DNA of 64,000 nucleotides from the NCBI GenBank assembly GCA_023140195.1, contig JAGLME010000018.1:186001-250000 (forward strand). Reading direction: 5' to 3'. The position numbers and the translations under genes were made by a program. This DNA is from Thermoplasmata archaeon. GTDB lineage: Archaea; Thermoplasmatota; Thermoplasmata; RBG-16-68-12; SOIM01. Of the stretch, positions 25,963 to 35,640 are shown in pieces. The notes beneath the pieces are model-generated. The model was not told the DNA's origin, did no database searches, and saw nothing but the letters and a program-made list of their open reading frames with translations. Every line of letters starts with the position of its first letter. Positions within the stretch are counted from its first letter, which is position 1.

Positions 25963-28900
25963 GTGAGCTATCTTCGGCAGATCCAGCTGCAGAAACAGTT
26001 GGAAGAAAAGGCAAAGGAAACCACCGAGAACCGGGAGAATGCCGAAAAGGAGCTCGAAGAGATCACTAAGCTCATCGAGATGGCCAAGAAGATAGACGCC
26101 AACGTTGCCGATGCTGAAGCCCTTTTTGAGGAATCTTCGCAGGCAATGAAGGTCAAGGATTTTAAGCTCGCGCTTGAGAAGGGTCTTGAGTGCAAGGAGA
26201 AGAGCAAGAGAATTTATGCGGATAGGGTGAAGGCAATTGTGGAATCCAGCGCTGGCATGCTCCAGCTCGCCGAGGGCATCGGGAAGAAGGTGGCCGAGGG
26301 AGAGGCACTCGTCAAGCAGGCCAACGAGGCCGTCGCCTCTGAAGACCTGGAGAAAGCGGTGGAACTCGCCAGGAAATCTTGGCAGCTGACCGAGAAGATC
26401 CTGCACGAACACTTGTCGACCAGGTTCTCATCTGCCCAGTCACTCATAATGGTCTCCAAGAAGGCAGGGAAGGACGTTTCGGTCGCCGAAGACCTCCTGT
26501 CCAGAGCCAGGTCCGCTCTTGAATCCAATGATTACGAATCAGCCCTTAATTTCACAAAAGACTGCTTCCAGAACGTGGCATCAGAGCTTAGAGAGGACAT
26601 CGAATCATCGCTGGAAGAGACAGACTCAATAGTCGGGTTCTGCACCGAGATGCGAGCCAATGTCAGCAAGATCATTCCTGTCGTACAGAGGGCCAGGTCA
26701 GAGCTGAAGAAGGGCGAGTTCGAAAAGTCCCTCAATTCCACCAAGCAGGCGAAGGTAGAGGCCGAGAGAACACTCCAGAAGTGCGTCGAGGACAGGATCG
26801 AGTCCTTCGACAAGGTGGTTGCCAGCGCCGAGGAGATCAACGCCGATGTGTCGGACGCAAAGAACATATTGGCGGAATCCGAAACGGCTCTCAAGGACGG
26901 GAGCTTCAGGGAGGCGGTCATCAAACTGAAGAGTGCCGAAGAGGAGGCCAGGAACGCCCAGTTCCAGAAGGTCCTGGTTACCATTGCCACCTCACGATCC
27001 AAGTTCGTCACCGCAAAGAACATCGGGGCTGACCTGACCAAGGCAATGGACCTCATGGAGAAGTCCAGGGAGGCCATGAAGCGCGAGAACTTCAAGGAGG
27101 CATTCGAATACGCTGAGAGGACGGACGAAGAGGTCAGCAAGATCGTGTCCGAATTCGAGACCGTCGAATCCGAGATAAAATCGATGCAGAAGAGCTTCGC
27201 TCTTGCTGACGAGATAGGAGTTGACACTACCGCCGCCAAGAAGTTGCTGGAAAAGGCCAGGATCGCACTTCAGTCCAGGGACTTCTCAAAGGTGCTTGGA
27301 CTGGTCAAGAAGAGCCGGGAAGCGATAGATAAGGCACAGTTAGACAGGACCATGGAAGCCATCGAATCCGCCGAGTCATCGCTGACCTTGGGGCAGAGGA
27401 TGGGCATCGATCTGACCGAGGAGGACAAGATACTGGAGAAGGCAGTGGCCGCCATGAAGGCCAAGGGCTTCGAAGCTTCCATAAAGCACGCGGTGGATTG
27501 CAGAACCTCCGTCGACGATTCCATTGACGCTCATCTCTCAGATGCGATCTCAACACTTCAGAAAGAGGTCAAGATGGTCCGAGAGGGCTCCGTTGGTGCC
27601 AGGAAGCTCCTGGACAAGGCGGAGGCCGCATATGCCCGCGAGGACTTCGCAAAGGCATTCGGGTTCATAGACGAGGGCAGGAACATTGTCGAGACCAGCC
27701 TCACGGACTTCGCGAACAGGTCATTGAAGGCCATGGAACTCGCCCTCAACCTTGCTGAATCCCTTAACATAGATATCCAGACCCTGAGGGACAAGTACGA
27801 CCAGGCCATGGAAAGCATGGATGCCGGCAAGTACAGGCAGGTCGTTGACGTCGCGGAGAGGGCCATCGGCGATCTGGCGACCCTGTCTGAGAAGACATTC
27901 TCGATCATAGAGGCCAAGGTGGTCAAGGCAAAGAAGCTCGAAATGGAGATCGAGGAGATGCGGGGGAACCTGAAGAAGGCGCGACTCGCCATCGGCACAG
28001 AGAACTATGGGACCGTTTTCAAATCGTTGACCGAATGCGACAGACTGGCAGAGAATTCCTTGCAGATGCATGAGAAGGCGTACAAGGCAATCTCCTCCAG
28101 CGCCGCCCTGATTGCGGAGGCGAAGAAGAAACGGGTGGATGTCAAGAAATCGCTCGAGATGTTGCTGGCAGCCAAGAAGGCATTGGAGAAGTCCAAGTAC
28201 GACCAGGCCCTCAAGCTTGCAGGCAGGAGCCGAGAGAAGATCGAGGAGATGATATCCAAGAAGGACTCATCTGAGCTTCTGGATGCCGTTGGCCAGAGAT
28301 ATCAGGCCGCCGTTGAGCTCGGGTTCGAGAGCAAGGAGATAAACGCTACGATAGAACAAGCCAAAACAGCTCTGAACGAAGGCAAGTTCGACGAGGCGGC
28401 TGAACTTGCTGGCAAATCTCAGAAGAATGTCTTCTCGTGGTTCAAAGAGAACGTTTCCAACTTGATTTCAACCACTCAATTGCTTGTCGTGGAAGGGAAG
28501 GGCATGGGGATGAACACATCAAGAGCGGATGACCTCATGACCACCTCCAAAGGTCTGTTCGAGGCCGAGTCCTTTGAAGAAGCGGCCAAGAACGTCAAGG
28601 AAGCCAAGGAAGAGATGGAGAGGCTCAAGAACCTCTCTGAGAAGTCCACCGAGCTCATCAAGAACGCAGAGAACCTCATGAGCGCTATGGACGACATGAA
28701 CGTCCAGACTCCCCGGTCCAAGGCCCTATTGGAAGAGGCCAAGGAAAAGAAGGAAGCACAGCAGTTCGAGGAGGCCATTGAGCTGGCTCAGAGATGTCAG
28801 AACGAACTCAATGGTGAGAGGGACGATTACATCACTGCAACAATCGCCTCGTTTGAGGACGTCATTACCAAGGCCAGGGAGGACGGGGTCAACACCAAGA

Positions 28901-30438
28901 CGGCAGAAGAGCTCATCCAAGAAGCCAAGGAGCTCTTTGAAAAGGGAGAGTACCGCAAATCCCTCGAGATCGCCATGCAGAGCGAGAGCGAAGTGGAGAG
29001 AGTGGGGCTTCAGCAGGACATGGCGTCAAAGGCCATCAACACAGTCACAAAGAAGTTGAAGGATTTCTCTGCTCCGGCTCCCGTGGCGGAGGATCTGCTC
29101 AATGAATCCGGGGAAGCCTACGAGAAAGGAGATTACGTCAGAGCACTGGAACTGGCGATAAGGGGCGGTGACGAGTTCAGCAAGATAAAGGACTCCCACG
29201 AGTCCGCAAGCTCATCGCTGGAAAAAGCCAGAGGAGTCATGCAGATGGCAAAGGACGTCGGTGCTGACCTGGGTGAGGTGATTCCTCTCCTCAAGGAAGC
29301 CAACAAGGCGATGAAGGAAGGGGACGGCGGCAAGGCAAGAGAGCTGGCCGAGGATTGCATGGCAAAGGCTGTGAAGAGTGCCGAGACCCATCTCACCAGC
29401 AGGCTCGAGGAGGTCACCAAGGGCATTGAGAGGTGTGAGGACCTCGGTATAGACACCGAAGGTGTCCGGTGGATGATCTCGGAAGCCAATGCACTGCTGG
29501 ACAGTGAGAATTACGCTCAAGCTATGGACATAATCGTGGGGAGCGAGGAGGCGGTCCGCAACGGTCTCAAGAACAGGGTGGACGAGGTCATTGAGAACTC
29601 AGAAGCCGCGATAATTCACGCCACCAAGATGGACGCTGACGTCACGGACAGTCAGAATCTCATTGAAGAAGCAAAGGCCGCTGTGGAGGATGGAGAATTC
29701 GAGACTGCGATCGAACTCGCGGAGAAGAGCGTGGAAGCGGTCGAATCCAAGAGACGACTGGAGAAGGAGTTCTTCGATCTGTCCTATCAGGCGACCACGA
29801 CCATAAGTTCCGCTAAGAAGTTCGGTATCGACGTCAAGGGCGCCGAGAAGACTCTCATAGCTGCCCTGGAGATCAAGGAAACTGACAGGGAGAGGTCTCT
29901 CAAGCTCGCAAAAGAGGCGGACGAGAGTGCAAAAGCCTCCATGGATGCATTTTCGCCTGTGCTGGAAGCTGTTCTCGAGATCAAGGACCCTAAGATCGAC
30001 GAATGGAGCGACGCCAAGATCACCATCACAAACAGCGGGAAGGCACTTGCTAAGAACATCGTTGTCGAGATACTGGGAGCTGCGGACGTGGAAGGACTCG
30101 AGTTGATCCCAACTCTCAGAGCGACTGCCTTTGAGGAGCTTCCGGTGAAGATCAAGATAACTGGTACCGGGGAGGTCCCCCTTGCCATCAAGGCGACCAC
30201 CATCAGGATATTCGACGAGAAAGCCTATGAGTTCGAAACGGTTGCCACTGTCAGTGTAGGTGCCCGAGAAGAGATCAAGGTCGAGACCGCCGAAGAATCC
30301 ACGAACTGTCCGATTTGCAAGGGCGCCATAAAGAAGGGATTGAAGGTTGTCAGGTGCAAGAAATGCGGAGATGTTTTCCACGAGCTCTGCGCCAAGACGG
30401 CCGAGACATGTCCCAAGTGCGAAGCTGCCATCTCCTAA
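25963..30438 (+). CDS. Giant helical-repeat protein with C-terminal RING-like zinc finger
   Basis: The protein has 1491 residues, GTG start with GGAG eight bases upstream. There is no signal peptide or membrane segment, so it is cytosolic. Residues about 25-1370 are 21 tandem copies of a roughly 65-residue helical unit with the pattern A..[LIM]G.[DN]V..A..LL..A..A....[DN][FY].KAL..A..S. Residues about 1375-1445 are a beta domain resembling a CARDB/NEW3-type fold (ITITNSGKALAKNIVVEIL). Residues 1449-1486 bind zinc: C1449, C1452, C1465, C1468, H1473, C1476, C1483, C1486, spaced like prokaryotic RING-type fingers. I do not know a described function. A scaffold role near the SMC complex is only suggested by location. 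A four-repeat relative is encoded at 60503-61987. Confidence 0.8.
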   Translation: MSYLRQIQLQKQLEEKAKETTENRENAEKELEEITKLIEMAKKIDANVADAEALFEESSQAMKVKDFKLALEKGLECKEKSKRIYADRVKAIVESSAGMLQLAEGIGKKVAEGEALVKQANEAVASEDLEKAVELARKSWQLTEKILHEHLSTRFSSAQSLIMVSKKAGKDVSVAEDLLSRARSALESNDYESALNFTKDCFQNVASELREDIESSLEETDSIVGFCTEMRANVSKIIPVVQRARSELKKGEFEKSLNSTKQAKVEAERTLQKCVEDRIESFDKVVASAEEINADVSDAKNILAESETALKDGSFREAVIKLKSAEEEARNAQFQKVLVTIATSRSKFVTAKNIGADLTKAMDLMEKSREAMKRENFKEAFEYAERTDEEVSKIVSEFETVESEIKSMQKSFALADEIGVDTTAAKKLLEKARIALQSRDFSKVLGLVKKSREAIDKAQLDRTMEAIESAESSLTLGQRMGIDLTEEDKILEKAVAAMKAKGFEASIKHAVDCRTSVDDSIDAHLSDAISTLQKEVKMVREGSVGARKLLDKAEAAYAREDFAKAFGFIDEGRNIVETSLTDFANRSLKAMELALNLAESLNIDIQTLRDKYDQAMESMDAGKYRQVVDVAERAIGDLATLSEKTFSIIEAKVVKAKKLEMEIEEMRGNLKKARLAIGTENYGTVFKSLTECDRLAENSLQMHEKAYKAISSSAALIAEAKKKRVDVKKSLEMLLAAKKALEKSKYDQALKLAGRSREKIEEMISKKDSSELLDAVGQRYQAAVELGFESKEINATIEQAKTALNEGKFDEAAELAGKSQKNVFSWFKENVSNLISTTQLLVVEGKGMGMNTSRADDLMTTSKGLFEAESFEEAAKNVKEAKEEMERLKNLSEKSTELIKNAENLMSAMDDMNVQTPRSKALLEEAKEKKEAQQFEEAIELAQRCQNELNGERDDYITATIASFEDVITKAREDGVNTKTAEELIQEAKELFEKGEYRKSLEIAMQSESEVERVGLQQDMASKAINTVTKKLKDFSAPAPVAEDLLNESGEAYEKGDYVRALELAIRGGDEFSKIKDSHESASSSLEKARGVMQMAKDVGADLGEVIPLLKEANKAMKEGDGGKARELAEDCMAKAVKSAETHLTSRLEEVTKGIERCEDLGIDTEGVRWMISEANALLDSENYAQAMDIIVGSEEAVRNGLKNRVDEVIENSEAAIIHATKMDADVTDSQNLIEEAKAAVEDGEFETAIELAEKSVEAVESKRRLEKEFFDLSYQATTTISSAKKFGIDVKGAEKTLIAALEIKETDRERSLKLAKEADESAKASMDAFSPVLEAVLEIKDPKIDEWSDAKITITNSGKALAKNIVVEILGAADVEGLELIPTLRATAFEELPVKIKITGTGEVPLAIKATTIRIFDEKAYEFETVATVSVGAREEIKVETAEESTNCPICKGAIKKGLKVVRCKKCGDVFHELCAKTAETCPKCEAAIS

Positions 30439-31955
30439 TGGAGTGGTTTCGCGGTCTTTTCGACTTCTCTCACCAGTTCTCCTTTCTGAATGATGCAGTA
30501 CACTGTTTCAACATCGTCCGAAAGGACCCGGTCCTGAATGAGTTTTGGTATCTTCTTCCTGATCATCTCATAGGCGGCCAGAGCACCCTTCCCGGGTCTC
30601 AGTGGTCTCAGAAAATCCAGGCCCTGAGCGGAGCAAATGTATTCTATCGCCACTATGTACTGGACGTTCGACAGGATCCTCCTCGCATGCAGGGCCGCGG
30701 ACATGCCCATGCTGACGAAATCTTCTTGATTTGCGGACGTGGGTATGCTGTCCGAGCTTGACGGATGTGCCAGGACCTTGTTCTCTGAGGCAAGTGCGGC
30801 GGCAGTGCACTGAAGTATCATCATTCCAGAGTTGAGTCCTCCATCTTCGATCAGAAAAGGCGGCAATCCGCTCAGATGTCCATCCATGAGACGGGAAATC
30901 CTCCTTTCTGAGAAGTTACCAAGCACGGTGAGTGCCAGTCCCAGATTATCCATCGCCATCGCTACAGGTTGTCCGTGGAAGTTCCCGCCCGAGAAGACCT
31001 CCTTTTCCTTTGAGAAGATCAAAGGGTTATCGGTGGCCGAGTTCATCTCGATCTCTATCGTCCTCCGAACGAAATCCGTGGTGTCGTGAACGGACCCGAA
31101 GACCTGAGGCATGCATCTCAATGTGTAGGCATCCTGGACCTTTGGACAGTCCTTGTGCGACGGAATGATCTCGCTGTTCTTCAACAGGCTGAGCAGGTTC
31201 TTCGAACAGACCACCTGGCCGAAGTGAGGTCTGACCTCGGATATCCTCTTGTCAAACGGTCGGCTCGACCCTCTCAAAGCCTCGAAACTCATCGACCCAG
31301 CTATCTGAGCATCCTTCAGGAGATTCTCAGCGTCATGCAGGCAGAGGGCGCCGATCGCGGTCATCGCTGCCGTCCCGTTCACCAGAGCCAGCGCATCCTT
31401 CGATTCGAACTTCAGGGGCTTCATCTTCGCGGACTTGAGCGCCGTCAAAGAGTTCATTATTCTCCCCTCGTACTGGACCTTCCCCTCCCCCATCGCGGCT
31501 AGAGCGATATGGGCAAGTGGGGCAAGATCACCGCTCGCACCAACGGAGCCCTTTTCCGGTACCAAAGGAACGATGCCTTCGTTCAACATCTGAAGCAGAC
31601 CGAGCACAACCTCCCTTCTCACACCTGAGTATCCCTTGGCAAATGAGTTCGCTCTCAAAGCCATTATGCCTCTCACAACATCCTCTGGAAGGGGATCACC
31701 GACCCCAGCCGAATGACTTCTGATCAGGTTCTTCTGAAGCTTGACGACGTCCTTGTCCGGGATCCTCACGTTCGCCAGTTCTCCGAACCCGGTCTTGATG
31801 CCGTATGCCACCTCTCCTTTCTTGACTGTCTCCAATAGAGCTGTGCTGGAATTGTCAATTGCCTTCCGTGCTGAGGGTGCCAGTTTGACCTTTTCTCTCG
31901 CCCGAGCAATGCTGACCATATCCTCTACAGAAAGGGACTCACCATCCAATTGCAT
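30435..31955 (-). CDS. hutH: Histidine ammonia-lyase
   Basis: The protein has 506 residues from ATG 31955; a GTG at 31976 lies at or before the expected transcription start and is not favoured. The MIO-forming triad A140-S141-G142 lies in GSVGASGDLAPLAH. Other landmarks are YGIKTGFGELA with the catalytic Tyr, QKNLIRSHSAGVG and the segment VQDAYTLRCMPQVFG. The family converts histidine to urocanate and ammonia without a cofactor. No hutU, hutI or hutG is in the window, so downstream use of urocanate is not visible. The stop overlaps that of the convergent repeat-protein gene (CTAA at 30435-30438). Confidence 0.93.
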   Translation of the reverse strand: MQLDGESLSVEDMVSIARAREKVKLAPSARKAIDNSSTALLETVKKGEVAYGIKTGFGELANVRIPDKDVVKLQKNLIRSHSAGVGDPLPEDVVRGIMALRANSFAKGYSGVRREVVLGLLQMLNEGIVPLVPEKGSVGASGDLAPLAHIALAAMGEGKVQYEGRIMNSLTALKSAKMKPLKFESKDALALVNGTAAMTAIGALCLHDAENLLKDAQIAGSMSFEALRGSSRPFDKRISEVRPHFGQVVCSKNLLSLLKNSEIIPSHKDCPKVQDAYTLRCMPQVFGSVHDTTDFVRRTIEIEMNSATDNPLIFSKEKEVFSGGNFHGQPVAMAMDNLGLALTVLGNFSERRISRLMDGHLSGLPPFLIEDGGLNSGMMILQCTAAALASENKVLAHPSSSDSIPTSANQEDFVSMGMSAALHARRILSNVQYIVAIEYICSAQGLDFLRPLRPGKGALAAYEMIRKKIPKLIQDRVLSDDVETVYCIIQKGELVREVEKTAKPLH

Positions 31956-31993
31956 CAAAGGTGTACCCCCTGCCACGAGTTATGTAAACATGC

Positions 31994-32000
31994 TTTATAG
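31994..32000 (-). promoter_or_regulatory. TATA box of hutH
   Basis: Read leftward, CTATAAA is 39-45 bases before ATG 31955, leaving a leader of about 15 bases that contains a GGGGGT ribosome site. Confidence 0.55.
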
Positions 32001-32030
32001 AATATCGCATCGCAGCTCCAAGCCCAGAAA

Positions 32031-32038
32031 GATTAAAG
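32031..32038 (+). promoter_or_regulatory. TATA-like box of rnz, leaderless
   Basis: GATTAAAG lies 25-32 bases before GTG 32063, and no ribosome site is present, consistent with a leaderless mRNA. Confidence 0.45.
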
Positions 32039-32062
32039 CGTGTTTCCCCCCTTTCTACGTGC

Positions 32063-32971
32063 GTGAAGATAGTATTCCTGGGAACAGGTGGAAGCTGGCC
32101 ATCGCCGGAAAGGAACGTCCTCTCGATTGCGGTCAAGAGGGAGAAGGAGATAATCCTCCTCGATTGCGGCGAAGGGACCCAGAGGCAGTTCATGCTATCG
32201 CCCCTGTCCTTCATGCAGACCAAGATCATTCTCATCTCACATTTCCACGGCGATCACTTCTTGGGTTTGCCCGGCCTGATACAGAGCATGACGCTGAACG
32301 ACCGTGAGGACGACCTGAAGGTGTTCGGTCCGGTGGGAACGCTCAACCTGGTCAAGACGCTTCTGGAATTGGGATATTTCAACCCTGGTTTCAGGGTTGA
32401 GGTCAGAGATTTGGAGCCCGGTGAAACAGTTGATTTTGATGCATACAGGATTTCCACCTTTCGGGCAAAGCACAACGTACCATGTATTGGCTATTCCATA
32501 GAGGAGCGGGACCGGCCTGGGAGATTCGACCTGGAGAAGGCCAAACAACTCGGCATACCCGAAGGACCACTGTACCGTAGGCTCCAGAGGGGAGAGGAAG
32601 TGAAGGTGGACGACAAGGTCTTCACCCCGGACATGGTGATGGGTCCTCCGAGAAAGGGCAGGAAGATCGTGTACACCGGTGACACCACGCCATCATCGGA
32701 GATCGTGGAGGCGGCGAAGGACTGCGACGTCCTCATACACGACGCAACGGCAGAGAGTTCCTTGGAAGAGAAGGCCAACAAGTATGGACATTCCACAGCA
32801 AAGCAGGCAGCAGAGATAGCCAAGGAGTGCAATGCCAAGGTCCTGTTCCTTGTTCACATCAGTCCAAGGTATGATGATGCTGCACCTCTGTTGGAAGAGG
32901 CCAAAGCCGAGTTCGAGAACACCATCCTGGCTGATGATCTGATGGAATATGAAGTTCGACTGGAAGACTAG
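32063..32971 (+). CDS. rnz: Ribonuclease Z (tRNA 3'-endonuclease)
   Basis: The protein has 302 residues, the standard length of the short archaeal/bacterial form. Metallo-beta-lactamase motifs: HFHGDH at 60-65, IVYTGDTTPS and HSTAKQAAEIAKECNAKVLFLVHIS. The flexible exosite arm lies at about 150-190 (GPLYRRLQRGEEV). The enzyme cuts pre-tRNA after the discriminator base using two zinc ions. The two tRNA genes in this window lack an encoded CCA directly after the discriminator, so they would need this step plus CCA addition. Confidence 0.95.
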   Translation: MKIVFLGTGGSWPSPERNVLSIAVKREKEIILLDCGEGTQRQFMLSPLSFMQTKIILISHFHGDHFLGLPGLIQSMTLNDREDDLKVFGPVGTLNLVKTLLELGYFNPGFRVEVRDLEPGETVDFDAYRISTFRAKHNVPCIGYSIEERDRPGRFDLEKAKQLGIPEGPLYRRLQRGEEVKVDDKVFTPDMVMGPPRKGRKIVYTGDTTPSSEIVEAAKDCDVLIHDATAESSLEEKANKYGHSTAKQAAEIAKECNAKVLFLVHISPRYDDAAPLLEEAKAEFENTILADDLMEYEVRLED

Positions 32972-32994
32972 TCATCTGTCCAAAAACCGAAAAA

Positions 32995-33003
32995 GATATA
33001 TTT
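32995..33003 (+). promoter_or_regulatory. TATA box of the S-adenosylmethionine synthetase gene
   Basis: GATATATTT is 38-46 bases before the ATG at 33041; a GGGGAGGG ribosome site follows. Confidence 0.6.
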
Positions 33004-33040
33004 CCCAATGAGATAGCAATGGAATCCGGGGAGGGCCCCT

Positions 33041-34237
33041 ATGACCAGGAACATCATTATCGAGGAACTGGACCAAACACCCATAGAGCAATGCAGGACA
33101 GAGATCGTCGAGAGGAAAGGCATCGGCCATCCAGACAGTATCGCGGACGGACTCGCAGAGAGCGTCAGCAGAGCGCTCTGCAAGATGTACCTCAAGAGGT
33201 ACAAAACAATTCTCCACCACAACACTGATGAAGTGCAGATAGTTGGGGGACAATCGGCCCCTGCATTTGGCGGAGGGGTAATACTGGCCCCGGTCTACAT
33301 TCTCCTTGTTGGGAGAGCAACCACCACTGTGGACGGAGAGAGACTGCCATATCGGGCCGAGGCGATTAAGGCCGCTAGGGATTATCTCGAGCAGAATTGC
33401 ACACATCTCGACCTTGATGCGGATGTGATGCTGGACTGCAGGATCGGTGAAGGCTCAATTGACCTGAGAGGGCTTTATGAGACCGAGAAGATGCTGGCCA
33501 ATGACACCTCGTTCGGCGTCTCCTTTGCTCCGCTCAGCGAGACCGAGAGGATAACGTACGATGTGGAGCGGTACATCAACGGACCGCTCAAGCAGGAGCT
33601 GCCTGAGGCCGGTCAGGACGTGAAGGTCATGGCATGGAGGAATGGGGATCGTCTCAACCTCACCGTAGCAACGGCAATGGTGGACAAGCTCATCCCAGAT
33701 ATCGATCACTACCAGAGCGTCGTTGAACAGCTCGGAGACAAGGTCTTGGATTTTGCCACGAAGGCCACATCTCGAGAGGTCAAGGTGTTTGTGAACAATG
33801 CTGACAATTACGAGGAAGGGGTTTTCTACCTGACGGTCACCGGGCTTTCCATGGAGAATGGGGATGACGGCTCGGTTGGCAGGGGGAATCGTGCCAACGG
33901 CCTGATCACACCTTACAGGCCCATGAGCATGGAAGCCGCGGCCGGTAAGAACCCGGTCACACATGTTGGGAAGCTGTACAACGTTTTGGCAAAGATGATG
34001 GCTTCCGACATCGCCGACGAGTGTGGCGGCGATATTCTGGAAGCTCAAGTAAGACTGGTGTCCCAGATCGGAGCACCTATCGACATGCCCCAGGGTGCAA
34101 GCGCCCAATTGATACCGGCCGAAGGGGTCAAGATAAGTAGCCTTGAATCGGATGTCAGGGGCATCATAGACAATCATCTGGAGAACATCACCTCCCTGAC
34201 CCTCAAGCTGGTCAATGGCGAGATCAGTGTGTTCTGA
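33041..34237 (+). CDS. mat: S-adenosylmethionine synthetase, archaeal type
   Basis: The protein has 398 residues. The archaeal MAT family is recognised by EIVERKGIGHPDSIADGLAE near the N-terminus, GGGVILAPVYILLVGRA, and the glycine-rich GDDGSVGRGNRANGLITPYRPMSMEAAAGKNP. It condenses ATP and methionine to S-adenosylmethionine, the cell's main methyl donor. This family is only remotely related to bacterial MetK, and its presence is good evidence that the genome is archaeal. It is preceded by its own promoter and a strong ribosome site. Confidence 0.95.
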   Translation: MTRNIIIEELDQTPIEQCRTEIVERKGIGHPDSIADGLAESVSRALCKMYLKRYKTILHHNTDEVQIVGGQSAPAFGGGVILAPVYILLVGRATTTVDGERLPYRAEAIKAARDYLEQNCTHLDLDADVMLDCRIGEGSIDLRGLYETEKMLANDTSFGVSFAPLSETERITYDVERYINGPLKQELPEAGQDVKVMAWRNGDRLNLTVATAMVDKLIPDIDHYQSVVEQLGDKVLDFATKATSREVKVFVNNADNYEEGVFYLTVTGLSMENGDDGSVGRGNRANGLITPYRPMSMEAAAGKNPVTHVGKLYNVLAKMMASDIADECGGDILEAQVRLVSQIGAPIDMPQGASAQLIPAEGVKISSLESDVRGIIDNHLENITSLTLKLVNGEISVF

Positions 34238-34290
34238 GAAAACCCGCCGGAGAAAACATTATCTACCCACAGTCCATTCAATGGCATACC

Positions 34291-35577
34291 GTGACTGAAG
34301 AACCCGAAGAGCAGGCAATTGACAATCCTCCCGAGGAGTCGGTCGAGCCCGTTGAGGAGAGCAAGGAGGAACAGATTCTGGAGACAACTGAGGAATCCGA
34401 AAAAGGCCCAACGAAAGAGACATCCGAAGAACAACCCTCCGAGGATTCCAAGGAAGAACCTGCAAAAGAACAACCTTCTGAGGAAACTCAAGAAGAAACA
34501 ACAGAGGAAGTTCCAGAAGAACAACCTTCTGAGGAAACTCAAGAAGAAACAACAGAGGAAGTTCCAGAAGAACAACCTTCTGAGGAATCAGATGAAGCTC
34601 CGGCGGAAGAGATCCTGGAAGAGCAACCTTCTGAAGAACAACCTTCTGATGAAGTTGAGGAGAGCCCAGAGGAAGCGCCCTCAGAGGAGGTCAAGACCGA
34701 TTCAGATGTCCAGCTCACATTGGCGGATCTGGAAAAGGAGAGGGAGGAGCTCAACCGGAAGGCAGAGAACCACAAGCGGAGTAGGAACATCCTCAACGAC
34801 AAGACCAAGGAATGGGTGGAGAAGAGGGATTTCTTCAATGCAAAGGTCAGAGGGATAGTGGATGAGGCGTCCATGCACCGGGAGTCACGCGACAAGCTCA
34901 ACGAGGAAGTACAGGGCCTCAAGAAGGAAAGGGATGAATGGAATGCCAAGGTGAACGAACTCACCGAAACGGTATCCAGGATAAAGAGGAGAAACCTCCC
35001 CAAAGGGCGAGTACCTTTGGGAAAGCTCAAGAAGGATCTCAGAGCGCTCGAGTTCAGACAGATGACATCCGTCCTGACTCCAGATAAGGAAAAGGGCCTG
35101 ATCGAAGACATGTCTCGGATCGAGAACGAGATAAAGGCAAGGGAAACCGAGCTGGAGGAGAACGAAGAGGTCAAGTTGGCGATCAAGGAGCTCAAGGAGA
35201 CCAAGGAGGAGGCCGAGGCTTCGCACAAGAAGGTCGGCGAGGTCGCGGACGATGCCCAGATGGAACATGACAAGATGACCGAGCTCTACGAGACAAGCGA
35301 CGGGTCCAGGAAGGAGGCGGATCTAGCACAGGAAGAGTTCATCAAGACCAAGATGCTCGCCGATGAGGAACACAGGATGCACATCGAGTACATCAGAAAG
35401 GTCCACGACCTGGACAAGATCATCAGCGGGATGAGGTTCAAGTACCGGATGGCCAGGGTGCGCGGGGACGAGAAGGTCGTCATGAGGGAGGCCGAGGACA
35501 TCTACGAGAGGTTCAAGAATGGAGAGAAGCTCAGCACAGAGGACCTTATGACCCTGCAAAAATCGGGTTATCTGTAA
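34291..35577 (+). CDS. Acidic-tailed coiled-coil protein, COG1340-like
   Basis: The protein has 428 residues with a GTG start and a probably leaderless mRNA (TATA-like TTATCTA near 34258). Residues 1-135 are extremely Glu/Pro/Ser/Thr-rich and contain tandem repeats (see 34468-34587). Residues about 145-410 are coiled coil: LEKEREELNRKAENHKRSRN, KTKEWVEKRDFFNAKV, LKKERDEWNAKVNELT. The conserved tail (RFKNGEKLSTEDLMTLQKSGYL) matches the archaeal coiled-coil family COG1340, whose function is not established. Paralogues elsewhere are often linked to ribosome or translation genes; here its neighbours are S-adenosylmethionine synthetase and a small RNA. Confidence 0.8.
   Translation: MTEEPEEQAIDNPPEESVEPVEESKEEQILETTEESEKGPTKETSEEQPSEDSKEEPAKEQPSEETQEETTEEVPEEQPSEETQEETTEEVPEEQPSEESDEAPAEEILEEQPSEEQPSDEVEESPEEAPSEEVKTDSDVQLTLADLEKEREELNRKAENHKRSRNILNDKTKEWVEKRDFFNAKVRGIVDEASMHRESRDKLNEEVQGLKKERDEWNAKVNELTETVSRIKRRNLPKGRVPLGKLKKDLRALEFRQMTSVLTPDKEKGLIEDMSRIENEIKARETELEENEEVKLAIKELKETKEEAEASHKKVGEVADDAQMEHDKMTELYETSDGSRKEADLAQEEFIKTKMLADEEHRMHIEYIRKVHDLDKIISGMRFKYRMARVRGDEKVVMREAEDIYERFKNGEKLSTEDLMTLQKSGYL
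34468..34587 (+). repeat. In-frame 51-base tandem repeat
   Basis: Two exact 51-base copies (34468-34518, 34519-34569) and an 18-base start of a third encode 17-residue units beginning EQPSEETQEE. Exact DNA identity indicates a recent slippage or duplication in the acidic tail. Confidence 0.9.
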
Positions 35578-35615
35578 CACTGGCAGAAGCACTGGCTATT
35601 CATTCTCCGAGAAAG

Positions 35616-35625
35616 TTTTATATAT
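35616..35625 (+). promoter_or_regulatory. Strong TATA promoter of an orphan small RNA
   Basis: GAAAG followed by TTTTATATAT has both BRE-like and TATA elements, the best promoter in the window. It begins 39 bases after the coiled-coil gene ends, and no ORF follows. Confidence 0.7.
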
Positions 35626-35640
35626 CAGCGCTATGTTATA

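Noticed and set aside
25963..30438. Second SMC- or Rad50-like ATPase
   Set aside because: No Walker A or B motif and a regular 65-residue repeat instead of a continuous coiled coil.
34468..34587. CRISPR-like array
   Set aside because: The repeats are contiguous, in frame and coding, without spacers. No CRISPR array or cas gene is seen anywhere in the window.
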